Shown: piece after piece, positions 1 to 7,577 of the stretch
Layout of the letters: each line of letters starts with the position of its first letter
Position numbering within the stretch: the stretch's first letter is position 1
Source of the DNA: JALORV01 sp035429805
GTDB taxonomy: Bacteria > Pseudomonadota > Gammaproteobacteria > Burkholderiales > Burkholderiaceae_F
Assembly (NCBI GenBank): GCA_035429805.1
Contig: DAOMFL010000002.1
Coordinates: 1-64,000 of the forward strand
Length of the DNA stretch: 64,000 nucleotides
Direction of reading: 5' to 3'
The notes under the pieces: model-generated
Seen by the model: only the letters and a program-made list of their open reading frames with translations
What the model was told of the DNA's origin: nothing
The model's database searches: none
Program-made: the position numbers and the translations under genes

Positions 1-145
1 CGTTGAGCGAGCGGAAGCCGAAGGCGCGCGCGATCTCGTCGCGCGTGGGCGGGGCGCCGCTCTCGGTGAGCGCCTGGCGGATGAACTCGAGGATCTCCGA
101 CTGGCGCGGGGTGATCGGCAGCGATGCAGATGAAGGCGTGGACAT
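1..145 (-). CDS. lexA: LexA SOS repressor, N-terminal fragment
   Basis: LexA represses the SOS regulon by binding DNA until RecA filaments stimulate its self-cleavage. Only the first 48 codons are in the window; the rest lies beyond the left edge. The translated segment contains ITPRQSEILEFI followed by SGAPPTRDEIARAFGFRS, the winged-helix DNA-binding domain of LexA, with the recognition helix at about residues 35-47. The ATG at 143-145 is preceded by a promoter and a consensus LexA box, as expected for autoregulation. The C-terminal serine protease half cannot be seen. Confidence is high because motif and operator agree. Confidence 0.93.
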   Translation of the reverse strand, partial: MSTPSSASLPITPRQSEILEFIRQALTESGAPPTRDEIARAFGFRSLN

Positions 146-182
146 CAGGGACCTCATCGGGAACAGGCAGGGCCGTGCGTTG

Positions 183-198
183 CTGTAAATGTATACAG
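183..198 (-). promoter_or_regulatory. LexA-binding SOS box
   Basis: The sequence CTGTAAATGTATACAG is a CTGT-N8-ACAG palindrome with an AT-rich centre, matching the proteobacterial SOS box. It lies 38 bp upstream of the lexA start codon and overlaps the predicted -10 element, so bound LexA would block its own promoter. It also lies 132 bp upstream of the divergent LysE-family gene, whose SOS control is possible but unproven. Confidence 0.9.
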
Positions 199-216
199 TA
201 CTGAAGAGAATGGCAA
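188..216 (-). promoter_or_regulatory. Predicted sigma-70 promoter of lexA
   Basis: On the minus strand TTGCCA (211-216) and TACATT (188-193) are separated by exactly 17 nt. The -10 hexamer falls inside the SOS box. Spacing and position relative to the lexA ATG support this as the autoregulated promoter. Confidence 0.65.
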
Positions 217-329
217 GGGGTGGGGCGGTACGGCAGCGGCGGACTTATCCTGCGGCCTGCCACCGGCACCTCGAACCAGGCCCCACACGTCCGCCGACGC
301 GGCCCTCACCGCTGAAAGATCGAAACACG

Positions 330-947
330 ATGTCATTTCTGGCCTTCGCAATCGCCGCCGTCGTCCTTGCCGTCACCCCGGGTCCCGGCATTGCCTACGT
401 CGTCGCTCGCACGGTCGCGGGCGGTCGCTCGGAAGGCCTGGCCTCGTGCTTCGGCACCGGGATCGGCGGCCTTCTCCACGTACTCGCAGCGGCGCTCGGC
501 CTGTCGCTGATCGTTGCGCAGTCCGCCGTGGCCTTCAGCCTGGTCAAGTACCTTGGCGCGGCCTATCTGGTCTACCTCGGCATTCGCCTGCTGCTGCGGA
601 AGGATCAGGCGCTCACGATCGAGCCTGTGGCTTCCCAGGGTGCGCGACGTGCGTTGTTTGAGGGAATCCTTGTCGAGGCGTTGAACGTCAAGACCGCGCT
701 CTTCTTTCTGGCGTTCCTGCCTCAGTTTGTTTCCCCAGGCGAGCCGCTGATTCCGCAACTGGTGCTGCTCGGAAGTTTCTGCGTTGCGCTCAACACGCTC
801 GTGGACGTCATTGCAGTCTTCGCCGCCGATCGCCTGCTCAAGTCAGGCGCCGCCCGCGCTGCACGTGCCCGCCTGCTCACCCGGGTATCGGGCGCCACGA
901 TGCTTGGACTGGGCGCCTACCTGGCGCTGGCGCGGCGTGAGGGCTGA
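330..947 (+). CDS. LysE/RhtB family amino-acid exporter
   Basis: A predicted inner-membrane exporter of 205 residues, the usual length for LysE/RhtB translocators that export amino acids or their analogues. It starts with MSFLAFAIAAVVLAVTPGPG; the TPGPG at residues 16-20 is the family signature after the first helix. Further on are YLGAAYLVYLGIRLLLR and NVKTALFFLAFLPQFV, the latter a variant of the family's NPK...FFxAFLPQFV motif. About six membrane helices are expected. The ATG at 330 was chosen because the reading frame upstream is not LysE-like. The substrate cannot be read from the sequence. It is divergent from lexA and shares its upstream region. Confidence 0.88.
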   Translation: MSFLAFAIAAVVLAVTPGPGIAYVVARTVAGGRSEGLASCFGTGIGGLLHVLAAALGLSLIVAQSAVAFSLVKYLGAAYLVYLGIRLLLRKDQALTIEPVASQGARRALFEGILVEALNVKTALFFLAFLPQFVSPGEPLIPQLVLLGSFCVALNTLVDVIAVFAADRLLKSGAARAARARLLTRVSGATMLGLGAYLALARREG

Positions 948-1037
948 CCGATCGATCAACGCAGACCGATGCGTGTGGGGGTGTGCACGCACGCAACGGC
1001 GGGTTAGCCCCGTTCGCTGACTGTCACCAACCACGCG

Positions 1038-1257
1038 ATGCGCATTCTGGAAACGCCCCGTCTCCTGTTGCGCCATCTTGAACCCGGTGATCTGCAAGCG
1101 CTGTTCGCGCTGTATCGGGATCCGGAGATGCGCCGCTACTTTCCCGACGGCACTCTGACGCTCGAGCAAACCCGGACGGAGCTCGAGTGGTTCCTCAACG
1201 GCCATCCCCAGCGCCCTGAGCTGGGTTTATGGGCCACGGTCGAGAAGCGCAGCGGCC
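1038..1257 (+). CDS. GNAT acetyltransferase (RimJ/RimL type), truncated by assembly gap
   Basis: Only the first 73 residues are readable. The start MRILETPRLLLRHLEPGDLQALFALYRDPEMRRYFP is typical of the Acetyltransf_3/RimJ-RimL branch of GNAT N-acetyltransferases, which transfer acetyl groups from acetyl-CoA to protein N-termini or small amines. The acetyl-CoA-binding motif (Q/RxxGxG/A) would lie in the missing part. The gap of 100 Ns is a conventional placeholder of unknown true length, so the 3' end cannot be placed and the apparent open frame across it has no meaning. Confidence 0.78.
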
Positions 1258-1357
1258 NNNNNNNNNNNNNNNNNNNNNNNNNNNNNNNNNNNNNNNNNNN
1301 NNNNNNNNNNNNNNNNNNNNNNNNNNNNNNNNNNNNNNNNNNNNNNNNNNNNNNNNN
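1258..1357. other. Assembly gap of 100 Ns
   Basis: Exactly 100 consecutive Ns, the usual filler for a scaffold join of unknown size. It interrupts the GNAT gene. Missing sequence could include the end of that gene and additional genes. Confidence 0.98.
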
Positions 1358-1726
1358 AGCACGGGCTTTGCCATATCTACTCGCGCTCTCTCTGAAGGCC
1401 GAGCGAGAACTGACCTCTCCTCTGGAGTGACCCGCCACAGCTCGGCGCCTGGGCTGCGGCGGGCGGTTGCCGGCGTCATGCGCCTCGGCTGCCCCGGCCC
1501 GGTCGACCGGCCGTACGCACAGGTTGTTCATCGTGCGGCGCTCTTCCGGACCCCGACCCCGGGCACGGTGAAACGACCCTTCGGCGAATCGATGCCTCTC
1601 GTGTTGCCATGGAAACCGGCTGGCCTTACTTTCTGCTCCGGCGCCGGGCCTCGTTTGGCTTAACCTCTCGCCGACGCGGACCGGCCTTCGGCTCGCCGCT
1701 TGCCTTCATCGTCGGATATCACAGGC
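1358..1726. other. Stretch with no recognisable gene
   Basis: Between the gap and the next credible start codon no frame gives a protein-like sequence. The open frames present lack hydrophobic periodicity or known motifs. The first 73 bases could be the tail of the interrupted GNAT gene (an in-phase stop lies at 1428-1430), but the unknown gap length prevents deciding. No repeat, tRNA or clear terminator was seen. Confidence 0.55.
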
Positions 1727-2245
1727 ATGAACCCGTCCGTCGTTGCCGCGCTTGTCGGGTTGTTCAGCGCTCTCGTTGCGAGCGTCGTGACCGGCTACGT
1801 GGGGTACCGTCGCCTGCGGACCGAAGTTCATGCCCAGATCCGCAAGGACTACATCACCCGACAGATTGCGGCGTGCGAGGAGATCTGGCGCCATCTGCTG
1901 CCGCTCTCCGAATACCCTTCGTCCACCTCGATACTGCTGACGCGCCATGCGCCGCATCAGGCGTCTCCGGCGCGCGCCAAGGCCTTTTGCGAGGACATCA
2001 CTGCCGTCTTCTTCACGCCCGCCGGACTCTACGTCTCACGCGACGTGAGGTTTGCGCTGTTCACGCTGCGGGCTGTCCTGACCAAGGAACTGATCAGGGA
2101 CGCGGCCGATCCGCCCGGCGCCATCGGTGTCTCCGCCGCGTTCGTAAAGCGTTTCCGGACGCAGACGGCAAGGCTGTTCACCGTCATTCGCAATGAGGTC
2201 GGAGCGGTCGATCTGCGCGTCGTGCGCCAAGGGCCAATGGAATGA
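1727..2245 (+). CDS. Membrane-anchored protein of unknown function
   Basis: A 172-residue protein I do not recognise. Residues 4-27 (VVAALVGLFSALVASVVTGYVGY) form one hydrophobic helix, followed by basic residues (RRLRTEVHAQIRKDY). This predicts a single N-terminal anchor with a cytoplasmic, mostly helical body. There is no signal-peptidase site or known catalytic motif. The ATG at 1727 was chosen because it places the hydrophobic helix at the N-terminus; an upstream TTG at 1700 is possible. The next gene has the same architecture and strand 37 bp downstream, so the two may act as a pair. Confidence 0.6.
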   Translation: MNPSVVAALVGLFSALVASVVTGYVGYRRLRTEVHAQIRKDYITRQIAACEEIWRHLLPLSEYPSSTSILLTRHAPHQASPARAKAFCEDITAVFFTPAGLYVSRDVRFALFTLRAVLTKELIRDAADPPGAIGVSAAFVKRFRTQTARLFTVIRNEVGAVDLRVVRQGPME

Positions 2246-2282
2246 CACCGGGCGCTCGGCCCACGCCGCCTCGGGATGACCG

Positions 2283-2819
2283 ATGAGCCCGTCATTCAAC
2301 TGGGGTCCCTTCATCCTGCAGACGCTGCTCGCGACGCTGCTGAGCGGCTCCATCATCGGCCTGCTGCTCAAGGCATTCGTCGACCGGCGCATTGAACGCA
2401 GCCGATTCACGCGGGACTGGAAGGAACAGGCGCTCGCCAGGCTGATCGGTCCGGTCGTCATGCACCTGAATCGCACGCTGCACGTACGGACCCGGTACCA
2501 GAAGACCTATGCGAAGAAGACGGCCTCGTACTTCGATGCCCGATTGATGCGGGACAGTAACGAGGCGGTGCGCGCGATTCTTCTGTCGAACGGACACCTG
2601 ATTCCCGATGAGCTACGCGAGCATGCGCATGCGCTGGTGGCGCACTACGATGTCTGGCTGCAGCGCTTCGATGCAAAGGTCGAACTTGAGAAGCCGTCGG
2701 CCGAGTCGACGTTCGATGTCGGGTTTGCCGAAGTGCCGTTCCCGCGTGAAGCGGCGGCATCGTTTGAGCAGGCGTATGGACGCCTGCGGGAAGAGCTTTA
2801 CGGTGTCGGGCGCACCTGA
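2283..2819 (+). CDS. Membrane-anchored protein of unknown function, partner-like to upstream gene
   Basis: A 178-residue unrecognised protein. It has one N-terminal membrane helix (about residues 10-32, ILQTLLATLLSGSIIGLLLKAF) followed by DRRIERSRFTRDWKEQ and a soluble helical region rich in charged residues. Organisation, size and strand mirror the preceding gene, although I see no clear sequence similarity between the soluble parts. The hydrophobic anchor with a basic inner flank suggests the body lies in the cytoplasm. No enzymatic motif is visible. Confidence 0.6.
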   Translation: MSPSFNWGPFILQTLLATLLSGSIIGLLLKAFVDRRIERSRFTRDWKEQALARLIGPVVMHLNRTLHVRTRYQKTYAKKTASYFDARLMRDSNEAVRAILLSNGHLIPDELREHAHALVAHYDVWLQRFDAKVELEKPSAESTFDVGFAEVPFPREAAASFEQAYGRLREELYGVGRT

Positions 2820-2899
2820 CTCGACTCATTGCTGGTCGCCGGGAACGGCTGCCGGCGCAGCAGTTCGGACGTGAGCGGCCTGATCTCAAGGAGCAGCGC

Positions 2900-3634
2900 G
2901 TGACATCCTCGGTGGCATCCATTGACAGCGCATCGGCCGAACGCCGCTTCTTCACCGGAATGGCGCTGGCAATCCTGGCGACGGTGGTCGTCGGCTTCTC
3001 CCGCAGCTTCTTCCTGCGTCCGCTGTTCCCGGAATGGCCGTCACCGTCTGAGGCGATCTTCTACGTGCACGGCGCGCTGTTCACCGCGTGGATCGTGCTG
3101 TTCGCTGCACAGGCATCGCTGGTGGCGGCCGGGCGCACCGGACTGCATCGCAGGATCGGCCCCTACGGCGTGGCGCTTGCCGTGGCCATGGTGATTCTGG
3201 GAACGCTGGGGGCGCTGATCGCTGCCCGTCGCGCCACGGGATTTGTGGGGATTCCCGTTCCGCCGCTGCAGTTCCTGGCGGTTCCGCTGTTCGACATGAT
3301 CCTGTTCTCGACCTTCGTCGGACTGGCGATCGCCCAGCGGCGTGACCCGCAAAGCCACAAGCGCTGGATGCTGCTCGCCACGATCAATCTCATCACGGCC
3401 GCCATTGCACGCTGGCCCGTCATAAAGCCGCTCGGGCCGCTCGCGTTCTTCGCCATGACGGACCTGTTCATCGTCGCGTTGGCGGTCTGGGATGTCCGCA
3501 CGCGCGGCCGGCTGCATTCCGCCACGCTATGGGGCGGCCTGCTCACCATCGTTTCACAGCCGTTGCGACTCGTCGTGTCCGGTACGGACGCCTGGCTCGC
3601 CTTTGCGCGATGGGCAACCGGGTTGCTCGGATAG
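2900..3634 (+). CDS. Multi-pass membrane protein of unknown function
   Basis: 244 residues with about seven hydrophobic segments, starting with MALAILATVVVGFSRSFFL. Conserved-looking histidines occur in FYVHGALFTAWIVLFAAQ, in TGLHRRIGPYGVALAV and in SHKRWMLLATINL. This pattern recalls small membrane proteins of the DUF2306 or cytochrome-b-like type, but the assignment is only a resemblance. The GTG start at 2900 is supported by AAGGAG at 2888-2893 with 6-nt spacing. No operon partner is evident. Confidence 0.6.
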   Translation: MTSSVASIDSASAERRFFTGMALAILATVVVGFSRSFFLRPLFPEWPSPSEAIFYVHGALFTAWIVLFAAQASLVAAGRTGLHRRIGPYGVALAVAMVILGTLGALIAARRATGFVGIPVPPLQFLAVPLFDMILFSTFVGLAIAQRRDPQSHKRWMLLATINLITAAIARWPVIKPLGPLAFFAMTDLFIVALAVWDVRTRGRLHSATLWGGLLTIVSQPLRLVVSGTDAWLAFARWATGLLG

Positions 3635-3683
3635 CGGCGTTCAGGCTGACATTGCCCCAGGGTCGACCTTCAAGACAAAGTCG

Positions 3684-4223
3684 ATGAAGCCGCAGGAACG
3701 GGAACGGCTGCTGCAGGTCCTGCAGGAGCGCTTCGAGAGCAACATGCACCGGCACCGGGGCATCGCGTGGTCCGAAGTGCGCGCCAGGCTCGACGATCCT
3801 GCCGCGATGAACTCGCTGGCCGCAATGGAATCGACCGGTGGCGAGCCCGATGTCGTGGCCCGGGACAAGGACGGCCGCTATATCTTCTGCGATTGCTCCG
3901 CAGAGAGCCCGGCCGGGCGCCGGAGCCTGTGCTACGACCGCGATGCGCTTGAAGCGCGCAAAGAGCACAAGCCAGCGGACAGCGCCGTCGACATGGCAAC
4001 CGCGATGGGCATCGAACTGCTGACCGAGGACCAGTACCGGGAGCTGCAGGCGCTGGGTGAGTTCGATACGAAGACCTCGAGCTGGATCCTGACGCCGCCC
4101 GACGTCCGGACGCTTGGTGGAGCGCTGTTCTGCGATCGCCGCTACGGCAAGGTGTTCGTGTACCACAACGGCGCGCAGTCGTACTACGCTGCTCGTGGCT
4201 TCCGCGGGGTGCTTCGGGTCTGA
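3684..4223 (+). CDS. DUF4256 family protein
   Basis: 179 residues that match the DUF4256 family along the full length. The recognised blocks are GGEPDVVARDKDGRYIFCDC (about residues 52-71), SLCYDRDALEARK (81-93), AVDMATAMGIELLTEDQYRELQ, and KTSSWILTPPDVRTLGGALF with CDRRYGKVFVYHNGAQSYYA near the C-terminus. The family is soluble, of typical length about 180, and has no established biochemical function. The several conserved cysteines (Cys69, Cys71, Cys83) could be functional. The ATG at 3684 fits the family N-terminus. Confidence 0.85.
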   Translation: MKPQERERLLQVLQERFESNMHRHRGIAWSEVRARLDDPAAMNSLAAMESTGGEPDVVARDKDGRYIFCDCSAESPAGRRSLCYDRDALEARKEHKPADSAVDMATAMGIELLTEDQYRELQALGEFDTKTSSWILTPPDVRTLGGALFCDRRYGKVFVYHNGAQSYYAARGFRGVLRV

Positions 4224-4312
4224 GCACTGCGGCAAAGCGGCGGCGCCAGTTGCGGACCGCTCGGCCCGTTCGGCCCGAACGCCGGGCATCGAATCACCAC
4301 CGGGACGGACAA

Positions 4313-4756
4313 ATGCGCATCTCAGGAAGGTGTCACTGCGGCAACATTGCGTTCGAGTTGCTGTGGGAGCCCGAGCCCAGCGAGATTCCCGCGCGCACCT
4401 GTACCTGCACGTTTTGCACCCGGCATGGCGGCGTGTGGACGTCCTGTCCCGGTGGCAGCCTCAAAGTGGACATTGCTGAACCCTCGATGGTGTCGCGCTA
4501 TGCCTTCGGCACCCGGACGGCCGAGTTTCATATCTGTTCGAGGTGTGGCGTCGTGCCCGTTGTGACGAGTGAGATCGACGGCAACACCTATGCCGTGGTC
4601 AGCGTCAACGCGTTTGAGGACGTCGACCGGTCACTGCTAAGACTGTCCACGGCCGCGTTCGATTCAGAGGACGAGCCATCGCGCCTGGCGAGACGCAGGC
4701 GCAACTGGATTCCGAAGGTTCAGTTCACTCACGCCGACGTCGATCTCCGGCGTTAG
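4313..4756 (+). CDS. GFA family zinc protein (copy 1)
   Basis: 147-residue member of the GFA family (named after glutathione-dependent formaldehyde-activating enzyme). The fold holds two zinc ions through cysteine clusters. Visible ligands are Cys7-x-Cys9, Cys30-x-Cys32-x2-Cys35 and Cys75-x2-Cys78, the full expected set. Most family members have unknown substrates, so formaldehyde or glutathione chemistry should not be assumed. It is the first of three GFA genes within 3.7 kb on the same strand, and the three differ clearly from one another outside the cysteines. Confidence 0.85.
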   Translation: MRISGRCHCGNIAFELLWEPEPSEIPARTCTCTFCTRHGGVWTSCPGGSLKVDIAEPSMVSRYAFGTRTAEFHICSRCGVVPVVTSEIDGNTYAVVSVNAFEDVDRSLLRLSTAAFDSEDEPSRLARRRRNWIPKVQFTHADVDLRR

Positions 4757-4780
4757 GCTGATGCCAGGAGGAGGCGCACC

Positions 4781-5131
4781 ATGATCCGCGGCATGCACGG
4801 CATGTTCTATTCGTCGGAGGCTGAGGCGCTGCGGGCGTTCATCCGGGACAAGCTCGGCTTTGCCGGGACGGACGTCGGCGGCGGCTGGCCCATCTTCGGC
4901 ACCCCGGCAGCGGACCTGGGCGTGCACCCGACGGATGCGAATGGGCCGCCGACCGGCACGATGGAGATCTCCCTTTACTGCGACAACATCGGGGAGACGG
5001 TCGGTCTGCTGCAGGCCCGCGGCGTAGAGTTCACGCGGCCTGTGGAAGACCACGGCTACGGACTGGTCACGACCTTCAAGGTGCCGGGTGGGTTCGAGGT
5101 GCAGCTGTTTCAGCCGAAGTTCGTGAAGTAA
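4781..5131 (+). CDS. VOC (glyoxalase/bleomycin-resistance fold) protein, copy 1
   Basis: 116 residues with the beta-alpha-beta-beta-beta arrangement of the vicinal oxygen chelate superfamily: an N-terminal strand (GMHGMFYSSEAEALRAFIRDKLGF), a central segment ending in TMEISLYCDNIGETVGLLQARGVEF, and a C-terminal GYGLVTTFKVPGGFEVQLFQP with the metal-site glutamate in the last strand. Such proteins are small metalloenzymes or binding proteins; substrate unknown. A good Shine-Dalgarno (AGGAGGAG) precedes the ATG. Confidence 0.8.
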   Translation: MIRGMHGMFYSSEAEALRAFIRDKLGFAGTDVGGGWPIFGTPAADLGVHPTDANGPPTGTMEISLYCDNIGETVGLLQARGVEFTRPVEDHGYGLVTTFKVPGGFEVQLFQPKFVK

Positions 5132-5218
5132 CGGCCTGGCGGCGCGGCCCTGGCCGGGATCGAGCGAAATCATGTCGGGTGACAGAAATCCGACGTACGC
5201 ATCGGAGACGGAACGGAG

Positions 5219-5617
5219 ATGCAGTCCGACGAAGAGACGATCCGTCAACTCGTGGCGACATGGATGGCCGCAAGCCAGTCCGACGACGTGGAGACGGTCT
5301 TGTCGCTGATGACGGACGATGCCGTGTTCCTGGTGCCGGGCACGACGGTCATGCGCAGGGCGGACTTTGCCGCCGCAGCACGGGCGCAGTCAGGGCCGGA
5401 CGCCACGCGCTTCGAGGGCACGAGCGAGATCCTGGAAATACAGGCCACCGGCGACGGGGCCTACCTGTGGACGCGGCTGACCGTCGTCGCCACGCCGCCC
5501 GGAGGCGGACCGCCCGTGACGCGCGCGGGCCACACGCTGTCGATCCTCAGGAAACACGAAGGACAGTGGCGGCTGGCGCGCGATGCCAACCTGCTGGCCC
5601 CTGTCTCCGAGCCATGA
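5219..5617 (+). CDS. SnoaL-like/DUF4440 family protein (SgcJ/EcaC type)
   Basis: 132 residues with the NTF2-like alpha+beta barrel pattern: an initial helix DEETIRQLVATWMAASQSDDVETVLSLMTDDAVFLVPG, then alternating strands ending in GHTLSILRKHEGQWRLARDANLL. This is the SgcJ/EcaC/DUF4440 branch, small cavity proteins seen as isomerases, cyclases or ligand-binding proteins. The function here is not predictable. The stop codon overlaps the ATG of the following methyltransferase in an ATGA motif, so the two are probably translationally coupled. Confidence 0.78.
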   Translation: MQSDEETIRQLVATWMAASQSDDVETVLSLMTDDAVFLVPGTTVMRRADFAAAARAQSGPDATRFEGTSEILEIQATGDGAYLWTRLTVVATPPGGGPPVTRAGHTLSILRKHEGQWRLARDANLLAPVSEP

Positions 5618-6423
5618 CTGCATCGTCGACTTTCCTTGCCTCCGATGGCGACGGCTACGAATTGCAGATGGGCCGCTGGAGCCGGCGCCTGGCGCCTGAG
5701 TTCCTGAGGTTCGTCGGCACGGCCCCGGGTGAGCGTGTGCTGGATGTGGGATGCGGCACCGGGCATCTTGCCTTCGCCGTCGCGGCCGGCGCGGCCCCGG
5801 CCTTCGTGCAGGCGGTCGACCTGTCTGCTGCCTATGTCGATCATGCGCGCGGGAAGAACAACGATCCGAAGATCGACTTTCGTGTCGGCGATGCCTGCGC
5901 CCTGGAGTTCGCCAACGGCAGTTTCGATCGCGTGCTCTCGCTGCTGGTGCTGCATTTCGTTCCGCAGCCGGAGCGGGCCATCGCCGAGATGCGACGCGTG
6001 GCCCGGCCCGGCGCCGTCGTCGGCGCCACGGTCTGGGATGCGCGCGGAGGGTTCGTGGCGAATCGACTGTTCTTCGACACGGCCGCGGCGATCGACCCCA
6101 AGGCGGCCGAGCGACGCGCGCGGAACTACACGCGGCCGATGACACGGCCGGGCGAACTCGCGCAGGCCTGGCGCAACGCCGGATTCGCGGACGTCCTCGA
6201 GGACATGCTGGCGATCCGGATGGAGTATTCCTCCTTTTCTGACTACTGGGCGCCCTACGAGGGCAGGGACGGCCCGGGTGCGGAGTACGTGGCGACACTC
6301 GACAGCAACGCGCGTTCCCGGCTACAGGACGCGGTTCGTTCGGCCTACCTCGACGGTGAAGCCGATGGTCCGCGCTCCTATGCTGCGCTTGCGTGGGCGG
6401 TGCGCGGCATCGCGCCGGCGTGA
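5614..6423 (+). CDS. Class I SAM-dependent methyltransferase (269 aa)
   Basis: Rossmann-type methyltransferase. The SAM-binding motif I is RVLDVGCGTGHLAF (residues 41-54), with the acidic motif II residue in AVDLSAAYVDHA and the motif IV-like FDRVLSLLVLHFVPQPERAIAEMRRVARPGA. This arrangement resembles UbiE/Methyltransf_11 proteins acting on small molecules. The substrate is unknown. The ATG at 5614 overlaps the stop of the SnoaL-like gene (ATGA), which fixes the start and suggests joint function. Confidence 0.85.
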   Translation: MTASSTFLASDGDGYELQMGRWSRRLAPEFLRFVGTAPGERVLDVGCGTGHLAFAVAAGAAPAFVQAVDLSAAYVDHARGKNNDPKIDFRVGDACALEFANGSFDRVLSLLVLHFVPQPERAIAEMRRVARPGAVVGATVWDARGGFVANRLFFDTAAAIDPKAAERRARNYTRPMTRPGELAQAWRNAGFADVLEDMLAIRMEYSSFSDYWAPYEGRDGPGAEYVATLDSNARSRLQDAVRSAYLDGEADGPRSYAALAWAVRGIAPA

Positions 6424-6489
6424 CCCGCCCCGCGAATCCGCGCCCGGCCGTTTCCTGACCCATCGCAAAGAGCTCTCCGCCTGCGCACG

Positions 6490-6894
6490 ATGACCATCCG
6501 AACCGCGTCCTGCTCGTGCGGCCAGCTTCGCATCGAGGTCGAAGGTCCACCACGCGCGGTCGGCATCTGCAACTGCCTGGCCTGCCAGCGCAGGACCGGC
6601 AGCGTGTTCGCGGCGCTGGCGAGCTTCGCCGCGCCCTACACGGTGACCGGCACGGCGACGGAGTACGTACGGACCGGAGATCAGGGCGCCTCGTTCAACT
6701 TCAGGTTCTGCCCGGTATGCGGGACGACGGTCTTCCACACCGAGGTCGGGCAGGAGCGTTCCGTCAGCGTGGCGGTCGGTGCGTTCGCGGACCCGACCTT
6801 CCCCGCGCCCACGGTGTCGGTCTACGACTGTCGCCGCCACCCCTGGGTCCAGCTGCCGCCGGGCACACGCGCGTACGAGAAGGACCCGGAGTGA
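6490..6894 (+). CDS. GFA family zinc protein (copy 2)
   Basis: 134 residues with the complete GFA cysteine set: Cys8-x-Cys10, Cys27-x-Cys29-x2-Cys32 and Cys74-x2-Cys77. The core reads CNCLACQRRTGSVFAALASF, then FNFRFCPVCGTTVFHT. The substrate is unknown. It sits between two methyltransferase genes, 66 bp after one and 29 bp before the other, in the same direction. It differs from the neighbouring GFA copies in loop lengths and C-terminus, which argues for separate origins rather than recent tandem duplication. Confidence 0.85.
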   Translation: MTIRTASCSCGQLRIEVEGPPRAVGICNCLACQRRTGSVFAALASFAAPYTVTGTATEYVRTGDQGASFNFRFCPVCGTTVFHTEVGQERSVSVAVGAFADPTFPAPTVSVYDCRRHPWVQLPPGTRAYEKDPE

Positions 6895-6923
6895 CGCGGG
6901 TCGCACGGCGGTAAAGTCACGCC

Positions 6924-7538
6924 ATGGTCACCGATTCGAGCATCCGCTTCTTCGAAAGCCAGTTTCAGCGCCAGGTCCTTGATCCCGATCCCGGCCTGAA
7001 TCCGTTCGAGCAGGCGGCGCTTCCTTACCTGTCGGGCCGGGTGCTGGACTACGGCTGCGGGCTGGGCAACCTCGCGGTCTCCGCCGCCCGCAGGGGCTGC
7101 TCCGTTGTTGCGCTCGATGCCAGCCGCACGGCGATCGAGCACCTGCGGCATGTCGCTCAGGCCGAGTCGCTGCCGATCGAGGCCGCCGAGGCCGACCTCC
7201 GGGCCTACGAGTTGAGCGAGAACTTCGATTGCGTCGTCAGCATCGGCCTGCTGATGTTCTTCGATTGCCCGACGGCCTTTGCGCAGCTCGCGAGCATGCA
7301 GGCCCATATCCGGCCCGGGGGAGTCGCCGTCGTCAACGTGCTGGTCGAAGGTACGACGTACGAAGACATGTTCGATCCTTCCGGACACTGCCTGTTCGCG
7401 CGCGACGAACTCGCCCGGCGCTTCTCCGGCTGGGACATCCTGCACTCCGAGTATCAGGAATTCCCGGCACCGCGTGAGACGCGCAAATCGTTCGCCACGG
7501 TGGTCGCGCGGAAGCCCGCGACGGCCGTTGCTGTGTGA
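6924..7538 (+). CDS. Class I SAM-dependent methyltransferase (204 aa, TehB-like)
   Basis: Compact methyltransferase with SAM motif I RVLDYGCGLGNLAVSAA (residues 39-55), the acidic motif II in VVALDASRTAIEHLRHVA, and motif IV in FDCVVSIGLLMFFDCPTAFAQL. Its size and the order of motifs resemble TehB-like enzymes that methylate small or toxic substrates, though tellurite activity is only one possibility. The C-terminus ends in QEFPAPRETRKSFATVVARK, consistent with the last strands of the fold. It is independent of the first methyltransferase in sequence. Confidence 0.82.
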   Translation: MVTDSSIRFFESQFQRQVLDPDPGLNPFEQAALPYLSGRVLDYGCGLGNLAVSAARRGCSVVALDASRTAIEHLRHVAQAESLPIEAAEADLRAYELSENFDCVVSIGLLMFFDCPTAFAQLASMQAHIRPGGVAVVNVLVEGTTYEDMFDPSGHCLFARDELARRFSGWDILHSEYQEFPAPRETRKSFATVVARKPATAVAV

Positions 7539-7577
7539 GCGGGTCGTTCAGCGCGAGAGTCACCGCGGAAATTCGCC

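Noticed and set aside
5390..6553. 387-codon minus-strand frame opposite the methyltransferase
   Set aside because: Composition dominated by Arg/Pro/Ala and no motif; it covers three well-supported plus-strand genes.
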